From: Fomes fomentarius
Taxonomy: Eukaryota > Basidiomycota > Agaricomycetes > Polyporales > Polyporaceae
Assembly (NCBI GenBank): GCA_022606135.1
Contig: JABYQN010000011.1
Coordinates: 1,240,001 to 1,304,000, forward strand
DNA: 64,000 nt
Reading direction: 5' to 3'
In this document: one piece after another, positions 12,515-23,243 of the stretch
Position numbering within the stretch: position 1 is the first letter of the stretch
How the letters are laid out: each line of letters begins with the position of its first letter
The notes under the pieces: generated by a model
Database searches by the model: none
What the model was told of the DNA's origin: nothing
The model's input: the letters and a program-made list of their open reading frames with translations, nothing else
Position numbers and translations under genes: made by a program

Positions 12515-13214
12515 ATGGCCGATGCCACCAAGCGAGCTTCTCGCGTGGTACCTATCGACATCTTTCTCTCTGGCTATCTTCTTGATAGAGAGATGCTCAA
12601 GCACCTCTGTATCCTCAAGTACGGCGCCACCGAAGCACAGGTGGACGACCTCGGGCCCGTCGACTACGCCACTATCTACTACTCAAAGCGATGCTTCCTC
12701 GAAGCGCCATGGCTTGTCCCCATCTCGTGTCTTTCCGCAGCGGACCCAAATGTCGTAGAAACAAAGTGGCTGATCCCTGGCAAAGCCGCCTTCATCCGTC
12801 CGCAAACGCAGCCTCCCAATCTTCAGTACGATGCGGAGACGAAGGCGTATCTGGACACTTGGTTCCCCCGGGAACTTTTGAAGAGGCCCGAGTTCAAAGG
12901 TGTTCGCTTTGTCAAGACGTATTGGCCACGACATATTCAGCGTATGTCCCTATTGCCTTTAGTAAGGGTGTGCTCACTGACCCTTCCTCGTCATGTACAC
13001 AGCTGTCGGTATCGTTCATGCCAACATGGTGATGGCCACGAAGAAGGGAGCTCGTGCCGAACATTTGCGACGCCAGCAGGAATGGGTTGACTTGTGCAGG
13101 GCAAATGGGAAGCCGGATGTGAAAATTGTATGTCTCCGTCCCAGCCCGATTTTCCGCCGTTGCTCATGCTTTCGACTACAGCCTGCACCATTCCCAGTTT
13201 CATGGCATCTATGA
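12515..13214 (+). CDS. SGYLL-family small protein, copy 1 (function unknown)
   Basis: Exons 12515-12941, 13003-13127 and 13182-13214 join in phase to give 194 aa. I do not recognise the family. Visible features are an N-terminal DIFLSGYLLD..MLKHLCILKYGATEAQVDDLGPVDYATIYY block, a middle block APWLVPI....DPNV.ETKWLIPGKAAFIRP, then YDAETKAYLDTWFPRELLKRPEFKGVRFVKTYWPR. Exon 2 gives a basic, helical segment with MATKKGAR and a QQEWVD-like stretch. A 10-residue C-terminus, PAPFPVSWHL, comes from a separate mini-exon. There is no signal peptide or membrane segment. The start at 12515 was preferred over the in-frame ATG at 12506 because paralogues start M-A/V-x-A-T-K. All splice sites are canonical and the copy looks intact. 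Confidence 0.75.
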
Positions 13215-13989
13215 CCTCCACTTCATATCCGGCAACGCGGGGAGGTAGCTCAACAACGTTCTTCATCCTTGGTCCACAACTGACGCCGTTCATTTGCGAG
13301 ATTCAGTGGATGTCAGGCGTGCAGCGATGGGGTTATTTCCTATAGACCGGTCGTTGCATATTCGTGTATTGAAGTACATTGCTGTTACTTGTGTGCAGGG
13401 GCACATACTCATCATGTACTTATATATATGGGATATAGGGATCAGTTTGGTTCTCTGCTATTCCCTTGTTAACGCCATCGCGAAGCATGTCACATCAGGA
13501 ATGCGGCTTTGCCAAATGCAGATACTATCTAGTGGAGAGATCCGATACTATGTTGTAGAGGGAGTTCGCGTGAACTTTGTTATCGTGCCTTGAACTCGTA
13601 ACCATCGGTGATGACTAAATCATTTCTCGAACCCAACTCCAAGTTCATGATGGACGCAAGTATTTACTGGAACAGATCCGCTCTCTCCGTGTTTAAGCTG
13701 AGCTGCAGGTGATCCATCGCATTATCACTCATGTCACACGTTCCCGCCCACCAACATCATGACTAGTAGCACATACAAGCATCGGCCCTTTCTCGTACAT
13801 ATACGCGCATCGACAACATTGCAAAGCAAATTGAATATACACTACGGTTTCCAACGCAATCGCGGACTCTTGGACACAGGCAACAGCATAACGTTCCATT
13901 CGGAGGACATACACGATAAGACGTGCCGAGCGACTGAAAACGAAGATGACGTGAGCAAGCGTTCCCTGCCAGATGCACTGAAGGAGCTC
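13215..13989. other. 3' flank of SGYLL copy 1, no further gene seen
   Basis: The first 120 bases resemble the 3' flanks of other family copies (Tyr/Thr-rich frame, then TTCATC..GGT and a conserved TTCGTTTGC-like block). The remainder up to the nuclease-like gene shows no supported gene. Confidence 0.35.
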
Positions 13990-15732
13990 TTAGCGAATAG
14001 GGCTATCCTCATAGAATTTGGCTGCCTTCCATTTAAGCCTAGTGATCTCCCGTAGTTTGTTGTGGATGTGCGGGCTGTTCCATGGGTACCATCTCTCTGC
14101 ATCTCCATTAGCCGTATACGGCCGCAAATTATGAATAGTCGACCCCGGGCCCGTCCTGTCCCGCTCAGCCAGCAGGAACTCGAGGCCCCCTTCTGGCTCC
14201 TTGGCAACGCGACAGCCCATGAACCAGATGTCCATGGGATCCAGGAAGAGAGCAAAGTATCGTGAGAGCTGATGCAGCGGGTTATCGTGGAGCTTGTCTT
14301 CGACAATGAGGAGACCATCGTAGGTATCCTGTCTGAGAACCATGAAGTCCGGAATGCCGTGCGGGGCGTGGCCGTGACCCCTTGCGGGGACATCGCGCGC
14401 GAATGAGTCAACCGAGACTGAGTTCAAGCTTTCCTTGTCCGAAGGAAATCCTGAAACTTGCGGCGTGGAGGGATTAGCAGAGTCCATCGTCTGGTTGAAG
14501 TCCGGAGGAGAGAGCATAGACTCTTGAGTGACCATCGACGGAAGTGTCAGATCTCGGACACCTGATTGTGCAGCGGAAGGCGTGGATGGTCCGGCATAAC
14601 GAAGGGCATGCGATGCATGGTTGCCTCTATGTTGATGAGGAGAGCGACGCCGTTCAGCCTGAGACGAAGAGGGTGCATCGGCGCCGAAGGATTGGGAGGG
14701 TGATGAATAGTCCAAGGGGTCTTCGGGATCGATAATGGGACCTGAGAACACATCGACAAAATACTTCGGTAGGTCCAATCGCTCTCCGTCAGGTACCGGA
14801 TTGAAGGCAATGTTGAAGTAGGATGGAGAAGAGTCGTCTTGTCGTGAGGTTGATGCATCTCTTGACGCGCGGGGTGTCGAATGGGCCTCTGGATGAAAGT
14901 CTATATCGAATTCCTGCATCAATATGTCCTGCAATGTTTCCTCACACTCCACCCATGAACTCTTTTCACTAGGATCATCGCCAGGACCATCTGCAGGACG
15001 TATTGCCGTAAGCCACTGGTCCCTGCGGCGTGCAAGAAGGGAATATTCCTCTCGTGGCTTTGCGACTACTTCATTCCGGACCCTGTAGTGTGGGGCGACC
15101 TTGAAACATCCCTCCTCGGGAAAGATCACATGCAACAAGGGACCAACACAAGCATCTACGGTCGACTCATACCGTGGAGCATGGATGTCCCGCATGTCGT
15201 CTAATAACCGGGAATTTGCCGTTCGCGAATGTTGGTGACCTAGTTGTTCAAGTGGAACATGTACGAGGTGGTCATTGAAGGGTAATTAGCCAAAGAAGCT
15301 TTCCGTACCTTATTCAAGCGTTCTATGACGCTCTTGATTGCATGCTTTAAGTCATGACGGTACGTGCAGCCTCGGACTGATCATGCGTTAGTTTATATGT
15401 ATTGGTATAACCATGCTCGTGTGGACTCACGAATCCAATACCTAGACATGGTTGGGTCGTGGTGGACCACAGTGAGCAGAAGCAGTTAGGACGCAGCAGA
15501 GCAGACTTACAATAGTGCATTCCCTCAGTTTTGCTACCAACTTCGAGAGCTCATCTTCCACATTTTTCAATGGCGCCTCAGTGTCTCTGGTTGTGTGGTT
15601 TAGCGTGTTTACAGCGAGTTATGGAACAGAGGCTCACATGGTCTGGATTTTGTCTCCTGGCTTTGCCCGTTTTCTTAACTGATCAGGCAGCTCCTGATTT
15701 TCAGCGCTCAGCTTTCTTTTGGATCGTCGCAT
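13990..15732 (-). pseudogene. PD-(D/E)XK nuclease-like protein, copy 1, 5' end frameshifted
   Basis: This is homologous along its length to the intact gene at 49024-50780. Exons read on the minus strand are 15732-15638, 15586-15511, 15441-15431, 15376-15309 and 15239-13990. Exon 4 is 68 bases instead of 76 and shifts the frame. The start of exon 5 has a 4-base loss and a TAG where the intact copy has TGG. From M at 15195 an uninterrupted 401-aa frame remains. It carries the nuclease signature GIPDF (D283), IVEDK (E299, K301) and QLSRY (Q309, Y313). The middle is Ser/Pro-rich and probably disordered. A shortened protein starting at 15195 could still be made, so loss of function is likely rather than certain. 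It is divergent from the SGYLL gene at 16023, with 290 bases between. Confidence 0.65.
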
Positions 15733-15810
15733 CGCGATGCTGAGAGTGATGGAGGAGGTCGAGGTTTGAAGATGGTTAAAAGCCTAGTTAGTGATATCTA
15801 AAGCGGACAG

Positions 15811-15851
15811 GCGCCTATATACGAACTCCGCCTGGAACAGACGCCCATGTT
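15811..15851 (+). promoter_or_regulatory. Bipartite element in the divergent nuclease/SGYLL promoter
   Basis: GCGCCTA (15811-15817) and CAGACGCCCATGTT (15838-15851) lie in the 290-base region between the nuclease-like start (15732, minus) and the SGYLL start (16023, plus). A CT-rich leader containing several CTCGACTCTCA units follows. Because only one element is present, it may drive both genes. Confidence 0.6.
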
Positions 15852-16022
15852 CGGTGACAATTGAGTGTTGGTTACATACTTCGCTCCTCGACTCTCAGTG
15901 TCTCACTCCTCGGCTCTCATCCTCCGCTCCTCGACTCTCACTCGCTCTTTGAGTCACATCTGCTTCTCGAGTCACATCTGCCTCCCTCTAAACCGCCTCC
16001 CTTTTTGTCACCGTCATACATC

Positions 16023-17463
16023 ATGGCCCACGCCACCAAACCAGGCTCTCGCATGTTATCCATCGACATCGTGGTCTCTGGCTATCTTCTCGATAAAGAT
16101 ATGCTCAAGCACCTCTGTATCCTCAAATATGGCGCCACCCAAGCACAGGTGGACGACTTCGGGCCTGTCGATTTTGCCACTCTCTACTATTCCCAGCGCA
16201 ACTTCCTCGACGCGCCATGGCTCGTCCCCATTCCGTGTCGATCCAAAACCGACCCAAATGTCATGGAAACTAGGTGGCTGATTCCTGGCAAAGCCGCCTT
16301 CATCCGCCCGGGAACGTCGCCTCCCAAGCTTGAGTACGATACTGAGACTAAGGCGTATCTGGACACTTGGTTTCCCCGGGACCTCTTGAAGAGGCCCGAG
16401 TTCAAAGGCATTCGCTTCATTCAGACGTATTGGCCACAAGATATCCAGCGTATGTCTCATTGCTTTCAGTCAGGGCGTGTCCACTGACTTCTCGCTAATC
16501 ATATATACAGCTGTCGGTATCATTCTTGGTAACATGAAGATGGCCACGAAGAAGGGAGCTCGTGCTGCACACCTGCAATACCAACAGAAATGGGTTGACT
16601 TGTCCAGGGCAAATGGAAAGCCGTATACGAAACTTGTATGTCTCCCTCTCGGCTTAACTTTATGCTGTTGCTCATGATTTCGACTACACGCCCAAACGAA
16701 TATAGTATCTGGGACTTATTGAGGTCGACCGTTAATTTCCCGATGCAGGTCCGATCACCTTCCCATACCGCGGCATGTCATCTACAGATACCGTGAAAAA
16801 AGCATATGTCACGCATTAGCGGCGTAAGGTCACTGTAAGTAATGTCACATATCACCCACATCTATTCTCATGTAATGTGCAGGTATGGTATGGGCGCCTG
16901 ATGACACCGAGAATCTCAAGTGGTGCCTTCAATGGGTACACCTTTGCTGCTGCATCTTCTAGCAGTCTGTTGTTGGAGATCAATTTGCTGTAGTATATTA
17001 GCATATATGTACATACTTAGAGCCAGAATCAACCAGAGCTTCCTCGTCTAGTGCACTTGTTCTGGTGGGGGAGAACAGAAAAATTCGTTCAAGTCCAGCA
17101 GAGGTGGTGATATATGCTATACAATCTTTATGTACAAGAAGCCAAAGTGGTGTAGTGGTAAGAGGTGATGGGATAGTAAGCCACAAGCTAATGACGTGGG
17201 TTCGAGTCCCAGTGGTGTGGTCCATTTTGTAATCCTCCTCTGTGCTCAGGCTTGCCTTTTGCGGCAATCAAGCGCCCGCATCCGTACCTTCAGATATCGG
17301 GCCATTATATATATATTTGTCCCCCCAATGCTCGGGTCGACGGATAATTGGGGCTTACAACCCGGCTACCTCCCCAATGCTCTTCGTCTCAGTTATACAC
17401 AACTTATAGAACTCGTTTGGGCGTGTACAGCCAGCACCATTCCCTGTTTCATGGCATCTATGA
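16023..17463 (+). CDS. SGYLL-family small protein, copy 2, with a transposon in intron 2
   Basis: Exons 16023-16449, 16511-16635 and 17431-17463 encode 194 aa: MAHATKPGSR at the start, VSGYLLDKDMLKHLCILKYGATQA, the WLIPGKAAFIRP block, and PAPFPVSWHL at the end. Exon lengths 427, 125 and 33 match the family exactly. Intron 2, 53-60 bases in most other copies, is 795 bases here because a 739-base element with terminal inverted repeats sits just upstream of the 3' splice site. The open frame is undamaged, but splicing of the last exon may be altered. Function is unknown. It is head-to-head with the nuclease-like gene at 15732. Confidence 0.7.
16687..17425. mobile_element. Non-autonomous TIR element (MITE-like) with TA target duplication
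   Basis: The element begins CACGCCCAAACGA (16687-16699) and ends with its exact reverse complement TCGTTTGGGCGTG (17413-17425). TA flanks both ends (16685-16686 and 17426-17427). Removing it together with one TA restores the CGACTACAGCC seen at the same place in intron 2 of copy 1, so this is a clean insertion. No transposase frame is present in the 739 bases. A 2-base TA duplication is usual for Tc1/mariner-like elements. The interior contains a tRNA-like segment. Confidence 0.75.
17141..17222 (+). other. tRNA-like segment (SINE head or tRNA pseudogene) inside the TIR element
   Basis: A box A-like stretch (TGTAGTGGTAAGAGG, 17151-17165) is followed about 30 bases later by an excellent box B (GGGTTCGAGTCCC, 17198-17210). 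The T-arm pairs over four bases. An acceptor stem is only partly formed and I cannot assign an anticodon loop with confidence. It is better explained as a decayed tRNA or the pol III head of a SINE than as a working tRNA gene. Confidence 0.45.
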
Positions 17464-17599
17464 TTTATCATCGCTGGTGACTGTCACCTCCTTCACATAC
17501 TCGGCAACGTCACTCAACGACGATCTTCATCTCTAGTGGACAACTGACACTGTTCGTTTGCTAGCGACTTCAGATTCATCTCTCCTTTATCCCTGTGTT

Positions 17600-17990
17600 C
17601 TCCGTATATTCGCTATCTCATAGGCATCTGGATGGACTCCTGCGTAGATATTGGCCCTCCATGACATCCATAATTCTCTGTACGAGTAGATCTAGCACGC
17701 ACATATCCCCTACGTCGTTTCTCTGCATAGTTTGTCTCATCCCCGCATCCCGAGGGCCATTGAATTGGTGTCATACCAGCTCCCCGGTATCGTATATGGT
17801 TCTTGTTCTCATCTCGTAGAGAACAGCCGCGATAAACAAGAGCCGCTACGTACTCGAGTACGCAGACTAACGCATCCTTAGCTACAAGCCATTCTGGCTC
17901 ACTCTCCATCAAAACTGCGCATACTATGGCATTCGTGGCTTTTGTCCAATAGTTATTAATCGACGCTACGCTACCAAAGTCACAAATCAT
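17600..17990 (-). other. Conserved 3' segment of SGYLL units, possible convergent small gene
   Basis: On the minus strand this segment reads VLMESEPEWLVAKDALVCVL in one frame and, further on in another frame, MRQTMQRNDVGDMCVLDLLV. Both patches recur in the same order near 43.5-43.9 kb and 52.8-53.2 kb; the second also occurs near 45.0-45.1 and 47.8-47.9 kb. It lies downstream of SGYLL genes and points towards them. An intron could join the two frames, but I cannot place splice sites that work in every copy. It may be a third, decaying gene of the unit or a conserved noncoding tail. Confidence 0.4.
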
Positions 17991-18189
17991 ATCATCAGAC
18001 TTCTAGCAGGCATGACATTTCTTATGACCTCCATTACGTTGTGTTCATCGCGCAACGGCGGAGCCGCCGCGCGACCTTGGCCACCATTCCCCAGATCGGG
18101 TCTTACAGCACAAGGAGTTCTATCTTCGAACCACGGTTCTGTCGCACTACTCACGCCCCACGATTTCATATATCAAAGAATAGCAAAAC

Positions 18190-19202
18190 TGGGCTTGGAG
18201 GTGCACAGGGGCAACAAATGCCGAGCTGATCAACAACATGGCGAAGAACGCGATCATCACTTCTGAGCGGGTTCGTGCGGTCAGTCTATCTTTGCCCTAG
18301 TGTTGTGTCAGTGAGCATAGGGAGCGTCGATGTCGTTGCTCATAATTGGGATAGGCAATGTCCAAGGTAGATCGCGCGTTCTACGTGCGGCACCCCGGCT
18401 CAGCATACGAGGACTCGCCGCAGTACGTACATCACGATCCACCAGTGACCAGACTCTCACCCTACATCGCTCACAGGCCAATTGGACATGGGGCAACCAT
18501 ATCTGCACCGCACATGGTGAGCACCTCCCTACTGCACTGCATCCCAATCACTGTGCGTTGAGCTCTGTCGCGAATCTTGACAGCACGCGCACGCAGCAGA
18601 GAACCTACTGCCCACGTCGGATGCGGCTCGGGGTACCTGTCTGCAGTACTCTACCAGCTCATGCAGGACCCCTCTAACCCCCGGTCCGCGGAGAGCAAGG
18701 TAGTGGGAATTGAGCACATCCCGGAGCTCGTGAAGTGGTCCGTCAAGAATCTGCGCAGAGATGGGCTCGGGAAGGCCCTTCATGAAGGGAGCATCAAGGT
18801 GATCACTGGAGGTGGGCGGAAAGGTGCGTGTTGCGTGGAGGGGTCGGGAGACGAGAGCGCGACTCACTTGGATGTATGGTGTCTCAACTCTGAGTCTGAA
18901 TGATAGGTCTGCCTGAGGAGGGGCCTTACGACGCGATCCACGTTGGTGCGGCAGCCCCGATGCTCCCTGCCCCGTTGGTGGAACAGCTTGCACGGCCTGG
19001 GCGGATGTTCATCCCAGTCGGGACGCATGTGCAGCAGATCGTGCAGGTCGACAAGGACGTGAATGGAAACGTTACCGAGAAGCCGTTGCTTGACGTGATG
19101 GTACGCCCTCCTTCCCCTCCAAACAGTTGCGCATCCCGCCGCTGATAGCCTTTCCTCTCAATACAGTATGTTCCGTTGACAGACCGCGACAAGCAGGTAT
19201 GA
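18190..19202 (+). pseudogene. Protein-L-isoaspartate O-methyltransferase pseudogene
   Basis: The exon chain reads AWRCTGATNAELINNMAKNA, AMSKVDRAFYVRHPG, the PIGHGATISAPHM substrate segment, HAHAAENLLP, VGCGSGYLSAVLYQLM (SAM-binding motif I), GPYDAIHVGAAAP, RPGRMFIPVGT and YVPLTDRDKQV-stop at 19202. These are the family motifs of PIMT, which repairs isoaspartyl residues using S-adenosylmethionine. Two lesions are visible. The expected ATG before AWRC is TGG (18190-18192). Between LLP and VGCGSG about ten residues are missing and the frame changes, removing the strand before motif I. The other splice sites and the stop are preserved, so loss looks fairly recent. A working copy presumably exists elsewhere. 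Confidence 0.75.
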
Positions 19203-19392
19203 CTGGCGGGGCGGAACGAGTGCGGGATGTAGGATTAAGCAGGAAGAGAGGCGAGATGTCGGCAACGTAGCAAGAACTGTATCATAGTTGTATTCATAGC
19301 CGTGGAGTGTACGAGAGAGTTGAGAAGGTTCCGTGCAATTATCTGAAGAAAGAAAACATTGCTACTGCCAGCAAGGGAGGCGGCGTTTGCAA

Positions 19393-19420
19393 TCGGATGC
19401 TCGGACCGGAGAGTCTCACC
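19393..19420 (+). repeat. 28-base repeat shared with 20657-20684
   Basis: TCGGATGCTCGGAC followed by GGAGAGTCTC occurs here, about 98 bases before the SGYLL copy at 19518. It recurs at 20657-20684 just before the farnesyltransferase alpha pseudogene, with only two or three differences. It may mark a duplicated promoter fragment or a recombination junction. Confidence 0.5.
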
Positions 19421-19517
19421 TTTGGCGCTGGCAGTGTTCAACCTTCAACTTGAGTGTTGCACGACTTGAACTTGAAATATCGAAACTTGAAGAGCTTGTC
19501 CTCCACTTACTCTCACC

Positions 19518-20219
19518 ATGGCTGACAGCACGTCGTCCGCCCGGATACACCTTGACATCACTGTCTGTGGCTATCTCCTCACAAGAGAGATGGTCAGACA
19601 TCTATGTGTGCTCAAGTACGGCTTCACCACGGACCAGTTAAACGGCATGAGTTCCATCGATTGTGCCACTCTCTACTACGCTCGACGTTACATCATGGAA
19701 TCGCCGCGTCTTCTTGATCTTGTGCACAAGAAGACAGAGACGAGATGGCTTCTCGTCGGGGGTGCCGCCTTTTTCCGTACGGGCACGACGCCCCCCAGGC
19801 TCGTTCTCGACGCAGAAATCAAGGCGTATCTGGACCACTGGTTCCCGCCCGACTTACATCACCGTGATGAATTCAAGGGGATGCGTTACGTGCAAATACT
19901 CTGGCCTGATAATGTCATACGTGCGTCGCGTCCCCAACCATGCCGTGTTGTGGCTGAGATTGACCGGCTTTGGCTGATTGATATTTGGGTATAGCTTATG
20001 GCATCGTCCGTCACAAGATGAACATGAGGTCGAAGAAATATCGGGAGGAGTGGAGAGAGGACCGGCGGAAGTGGATCGCTGAAGAGAAGGCTAAAGGGGT
20101 GACAGAATTTGTACGTTGCTCTCTCTAAGGATCTGTTTCTTCTACACGACTGATCGACGCTCGATGGTTCATTCAAACAGCCCCCTCGGTTCCCGGTTCT
20201 GTGGCCCCCAAGCCCTTGA
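19518..20219 (+). CDS. SGYLL-family small protein, divergent copy 3
   Basis: Exons 19518-19920, 19995-20110 and 20181-20219 join in phase to 185 aa. It is the most diverged apparently intact member: DITVCGYLLTREMVRHLCVLK, IDCATLYYARR, ETRWLLVGGAAFFRTG, IKAYLDHWFPPDL, DEFKGMRYVQILWP, then a very basic helix (MNMRSKKYREEWREDRRKWI) and a last exon reading PPRFPVLWPPSP. The preserved exon phases and the FPV-W core of the last exon, despite much sequence change, point to purifying selection. The bipartite promoter element of the other copies is absent. It stands between two pseudogenes. Function is unknown. Confidence 0.7.
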
Positions 20220-20650
20220 TCCCTCATGTCGGCGGTCGTTGTCTCCGTTCGATCTTCATCGCAGCATTCACGCGGTCATTCACTGTCCTCCTTTCAAAAC
20301 GCGCCTCTCGGCCTTCCTTCATGACGGCTACTATCAAGAGAGACGGTTATGGGTACTCATGATTACCGCGCAAGTCACGATCAACATCCCGAGATAGACT
20401 TGACCCATACCTTTCCTTGGTTTGTTCCGCTCTGGACTTTCGCCATTCTCTCGCCCTTCCCTTTACACTAGAATCGTCTAGTAATTATCTCAACCATTCC
20501 GGATATCCTTCCGTAGTTCTATTTTACGCCACTCAAACATGTATACCAGAGTTCGACCTTCAATACTCGCGACCACATTCCAATCCCGATCCGAATCCAT
20601 TCACATCCGAGACGAGTTGAGGTTAGTACACTCCGTTTTGATCAAATATT
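20220..20650. other. Intergenic, no gene seen
   Basis: Mixed pyrimidine-rich sequence between SGYLL copy 3 and the next pseudogene. No open frame of interest, RNA gene or repeat was recognised. Confidence 0.4.
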
Positions 20651-20707
20651 ATGCCGTCGGATGCTCGGACTGGAGAGTCTCGCCCTCAGACCACGACGGC
20701 CTCTGCC

Positions 20708-21659
20708 ATGTCTGAGCTACTCGCTGACGATGCCAGGTGGGCAGATTTCGTACCCATACGCCGTGAACCCGATTGCCCCCATCTTCTAGAGCGAGGAGTG
20801 TCCGTGCCAGCCCAGTCCGCTCGCATACTATACTCAAGACGGAAGAGACCGGCTTGCGTATGCTCAAGCTCACGGAGCGAATTATCCGGATGAGCCCTGC
20901 CCACTACACTGCATGGTGAGCATCTGGCCGTTTCTGTCCTTCGCATAACAGCCTAAACATGATCTCGTGACTCTACCCCAACACGCAGGTAACACAGATC
21001 AAGCTCACGCTTGATGAAGAGTTACAACACATGCACGACATCGTATTCACCTTCCTCAAAACGTACCAAGTCTGGCACCATCGCCGTCTCCTACTCACCG
21101 TGCTCAACTCCGTCGATGCGGCGGCACGCGAGCTCGGGTTTCTCAAGGCTGTTTCTCCGCTCAGACACCAAGAACTACCACACATTGTCTTACCCTCAGT
21201 GGATCGTCCACTAAAATGACGAGCCTCGCCTTTGGCCGGAGGAGCGCGCGTATGCCGAGGAGCTGCTGGAAGAGGACGTGCGGAATAACTCCGCGTGGCA
21301 CCATCGGTTCTTTGTCGTGTTCTCGAGTGGTGTCAGGGCGGGCGATGAGGACAGGGAGCAGGTTCTCAGGCGGGAGCTCCCGTGCGTCGCAGTCGTTTTT
21401 CTTCGTTCGCCTGACTGATCGCCCTCATGCCTGCCTTTCGTGTGGCGAGCGTAGTTTCGCGAAGGAAAAGATGTCGCTCGCCCCGAACAACCCCTCCGCA
21501 CGGAACTACCTCCGCGGTACGCTCGAGCACGCCAACACGCCCTTGGCGGTTGTTCAGCCCTTCGTGGAGCCATACACGACCACCCAGCCGTCTACGCGTC
21601 GCCAGGAGTTCATCAACCTGGCAAGACCTGGCAGTGCTTTGGGATGCATCCGAGAGTAA
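20708..21659 (+). pseudogene. Farnesyl/geranylgeranyltransferase alpha-subunit pseudogene
   Basis: Fragments in the correct order match the prenyltransferase alpha subunit (RAM2/FNTA family): ADDARWADFVPI, LTERIIRMSPAHYTA, TYQVWHHRRLLLTVLN, RELGFLKAVSP, WPEERAYAEELLEEDVRNN, SAWHHRFFVVFSSGVRAGDE, and AKEKMSLAPNNPSARNYLRG near the end. The repeated W-HHR PFTA motifs are diagnostic. They lie in different frames, with a stop (TAG at FYSEE), at least two frame shifts and loss of the QWI repeat, so no functional product is possible. The enzyme is normally essential for prenylation of Ras-type proteins, so this should be a second, dead copy. Confidence 0.75.
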
Positions 21660-21887
21660 GTTGGATCGGCCATCAACGTTCAACAGCCGTACATCGTCTT
21701 GATCCTACATGGCGGCAACGCGACCCCTTCTTAATATTTAATAGTCGCCGAGGTTGAATTGGATGTGCGCAGATTCCGGGGCGAGGGTCGCCGTTGTGCG
21801 TCGCTAGAAGTACTAGGCTGTCATTGAGGTATGTCTCTAAAGGTAAGTGGACATGCCCATTCTCGCATCACTTCCCTCATATACTTG

Positions 21888-23243
21888 ATGCCTCTTGTGG
21901 TTCGTTTATCCGCGCTCGCGCTTGCTCTCGTGGGCACCGTTCTGGCCGGTCCTTTGGTGAACATCAAACCTACTCAAGCACTTATCATGCCCAACGGCTA
22001 CATCGTCTCGCTCAAGCCTACCACCAACCTCGCTGCTCACCGGGACATTCTCCACAACCTACCTCAAGCGCTCCGCTTGGCTGGTGGTCAAATCTGAACG
22101 CGTTTGCAAGCACGTTCAACGACGAAGCGCCGCAGGCTCACGGCAGTTGCGGCCATCGAGCGCGATACCACTGAAGGTGTGGACGCCCTTGTCACGCAAT
22201 CCGACGCAATTTGCAACCTGCAGCGGACTCCTGAAACTACCAGGCTTGAAAGTAATGACACCAACACACGCAACTATAGTTACACGTATAATGATAGTGC
22301 TGGGACTGGCGTTGACATCTATGTCATTGATAGCGGTGGGTACTTTCTTATCTTGGTATTTCAGCATATTCATGTGGCGTTTGCCTGGCAGGGGTCAATA
22401 TTAATCACACCGAATCTGACGGCCGTGCCTCTTGGGGAAAGGTACGTTCACAGATATCCTTGCTTTAACGCCATTCCTGATCTCCATTCAACATAGACCT
22501 TTGGTGGAGTCGACGACGTAGATGTGTATGGGCATGGAACTCACGTCGGTAGGTTGCACTCAACTAGGTTTTGGACTAGCTCTCACCTGCTGCAGCTGGC
22601 ACCGCTGCCGGCAAGACTTTCGGCGTTGCGACATGTTGACATCGCATATAATATTGCAGCAATGACCTGGGCCACCGAGCAAGCGACTACTGTCACTCTT
22701 CGTCTGAGCGTCGTCACCATTTCCCTTCACTTCGACCCGAGTGACGTGCTTGACGCTGCAGTCACCAACGTACGTGTTGGCTTGGTCAACTGACCTGACT
22801 TCTGGTGCTCATGCTCATACTGCACCATTCGTGCTTAGGCTGTCAACGCTGTCATCCACCTGACCGCATCAGCAGACAACCCTGCAAAAGCATGGGATAG
22901 CCAAAGCCTGGGACGTGCAGAAGCAGCCTTCACCGTCGGCGCGACGGACATCAACGACGAAATGGCATGCTATAGTAATTTGGGCGCCGGAGTGGACATC
23001 TTTGCTCCCGGGTCTCTTGTCTTCGTATATCGGCTACGGTTCGGCGGCTCACGCGATTTTCTCGCTCGTAGACCAACAGATCAACAACAGCACTAGGGTG
23101 CTAAGTGGGACATCCGTGTCGACTCCGCACGTTGTACGTGGGCCTCCTTGAACCTACACGCTTTGCAGCTGATCGCACATCGGTAGGTTGGCTTAGCCAC
23201 GTACATTATCAACGAGCTTGCGACTAACGGCGCAAACCTCTAG
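21888..23243 (+). pseudogene. Proteinase K-like subtilisin pseudogene
   Basis: This is homologous to the intact gene at 58469-60135. It keeps a signal peptide and the propeptide start (GPLVNIKPT, PNGYIVSLKP, AAHRDIL), then DIYVIDSG with the catalytic Asp, GHGTHV with the catalytic His, WVTEQATTVT, SPSDVLDAAVTN-like sequence, GAGVDIFAPGS and LSGTSVSTPHV with the catalytic Ser. The last exon reads NELATNGANL-stop (23243). The propeptide is broken by at least two frame changes and a deletion around 22070-22160, and the catalytic domain by several more. It is dead despite keeping all three catalytic-site motifs. Confidence 0.8.
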
